DNA of 5,711 bases, from NCBI GenBank assembly GCA_947478965.1, contig CANJXW010000045.1, positions 1 through 5,711 on the forward strand. The letters run 5' to 3'. How positions within the stretch are numbered: the first letter of the stretch is position 1; each line of letters starts with the position of its first letter. The notes under the pieces are model-generated. The model was not told the DNA's origin. It made no database searches and worked only from the letters and a program-made list of their open reading frames with translations. Positions 5,056-5,711 of this stretch are shown in pieces. The translations under genes were made by a program, and so were the position numbers. The DNA is from Candidatus Nanopelagicaceae bacterium (GTDB lineage Bacteria > Actinomycetota > Actinomycetes > Nanopelagicales > Nanopelagicaceae).

Positions 5056-5711
5056 TGAGCGAAGTTTTATTAGAAGATATCGACCCTCGCGGACTTTTCT
5101 CACCAGAGACAATATCGTGGAAGATCCATTCAGATCCTTCTATGGCCGTGGGCGGAATTCGCGCACTTCTTGAGCAGGCACTTCACCCCGTTGCTATGGA
5201 TGGTGTTGCTAAGAATTCGAATTTTCGTGAAGATGCTTGGGGGAGACTTCAGCGAACTGGTGATTACGTAACAACTCTCACCTTTGGAACAAGCCAGGAA
5301 GCGCAGACCCTTGCTGCCCGAGTTCGCAAAGTTCATACGACTCTTGGACTTGATGATCCGCACTATCTGCTCTGGGTGCATATGGCGATGGTTGATTCCT
5401 TCTTAGATGTTGCTATCCGTTCTGGAATGAAACTCTCAGGGCAAGAGCAAGATCAATACATTTCTGAGATGGTTCTCTTTGCTCGCCTTGTCGGCATTAA
5501 CAAAGAAGAAGTTCCATCTAATCGAGCAGAATTAAGCCATTATTTTCTAGCAATTGCGCCAGAGCTCTCTGCTTCCGTAGATGCAAAACGAGCGGGAATT
5601 TTTCTCACGATCCCACCCATGCCCACCCTTGTTCGCTTTGCGACACCTGCCGCACCTGCGTGGGCATCACTTACCCTTCTCGCAGGTAGCGCTCTTCCTT
5701 CCTGGGCTCAG
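5055..5711 (+). CDS. DUF2236 (MpaB/Lcp-like oxygenase family) protein, 3' end missing
   Basis: An open frame of 219 codons runs from ATG 5055 to the window edge without a stop. The sequence matches DUF2236, the family of ER-bound oxygenase MpaB and the bacterial rubber oxygenase Lcp, which are b-type haem proteins. Recognisable blocks are QALHPVAMDGVA (41-52), FREDAWGRLQRT (57-68), VTTLTFG (72-78), AARVRKVH (87-94), LLWVHMAMVDSF (105-116) and DQYISEMVLFARLVGI (133-148). R64, T68 and H94 may correspond to the Arg, Thr and axial His of the Lcp haem pocket; this comes from remembered motifs, not an alignment. Substrate is unknown, and rubber cleavage is not implied. The ATG shares one base with the MarC stop (TGATG), so it is the fourth coupled gene of the operon. 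No good ribosome site is seen: an AAGG lies about 16 bases upstream and CCTCCC comes just before the start. Confidence 0.88.
   Translation, partial: MSEVLLEDIDPRGLFSPETISWKIHSDPSMAVGGIRALLEQALHPVAMDGVAKNSNFREDAWGRLQRTGDYVTTLTFGTSQEAQTLAARVRKVHTTLGLDDPHYLLWVHMAMVDSFLDVAIRSGMKLSGQEQDQYISEMVLFARLVGINKEEVPSNRAELSHYFLAIAPELSASVDAKRAGIFLTIPPMPTLVRFATPAAPAWASLTLLAGSALPSWAQ

Noticed and set aside
1..5711. CRISPR arrays, tRNA/rRNA genes, insertion sequences, attachment sites, origins or riboswitches
   Set aside because: No spaced direct repeats, cloverleaf or rRNA-like segments, transposase motifs or terminal inverted repeats were seen. The only non-coding stretch, 29 bases, is too short for a riboswitch.

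Overview
The window looks like chromosomal sequence from an actinobacterium with a compact genome. The evidence is the gene content and the base composition. It has an mrp gene next to a DUF1003 membrane protein and a soluble protein made of PRC-barrel, MgtE-N and CBS domains. That neighbourhood is familiar from high-GC actinobacteria (Rv1229c-Rv1232c in Mycobacterium tuberculosis, from memory). Base composition is close to half G+C by eye, well below Streptomyces or Mycobacterium. Seven genes overlap or abut, and only 29 bases are non-coding. A streamlined freshwater lineage such as the acI/Nanopelagicales group would fit, but that placement is an inference.

Layout: (1) positions 1-872 (+) hold the 3' part of mrp, an Fe-S cluster carrier ATPase that begins upstream of the window. 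(2) Positions 2665 down to 840 (-) hold a two-gene operon, the PRC/MgtE-N/CBS protein followed by a DUF1003 two-helix membrane protein, joined by a TAATG overlap. Its last gene runs 33 bases into the 3' end of mrp on the opposite strand. (3) Positions 2666-2694 are a very short divergent intergenic region. Each flanking gene has a TANNNT -10 hexamer exactly at -12 to -7 of its ATG, the geometry of leaderless transcripts. (4) Positions 2695-5711 (+) hold a four-gene operon: an EamA/DMT transporter, a PHP-domain phosphoesterase with a TTG start, a MarC-family membrane protein and a DUF2236 (MpaB/Lcp-like) putative haem oxygenase that runs off the window. The three junctions overlap by 8, 4 and 1 bases.

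How the genes may work together: the minus-strand pair resembles the cytosolic Mg2+-sensing half of an MgtE channel without its pore, co-translated with a small membrane protein. A membrane-attached Mg2+ or nucleotide sensor is a reasonable hypothesis. The plus-strand operon combines two membrane proteins with two enzymes, and no common pathway can be deduced from sequence alone. No RNA genes, mobile elements, CRISPR arrays or origins were seen. No stretch without a gene exceeds 29 bases.
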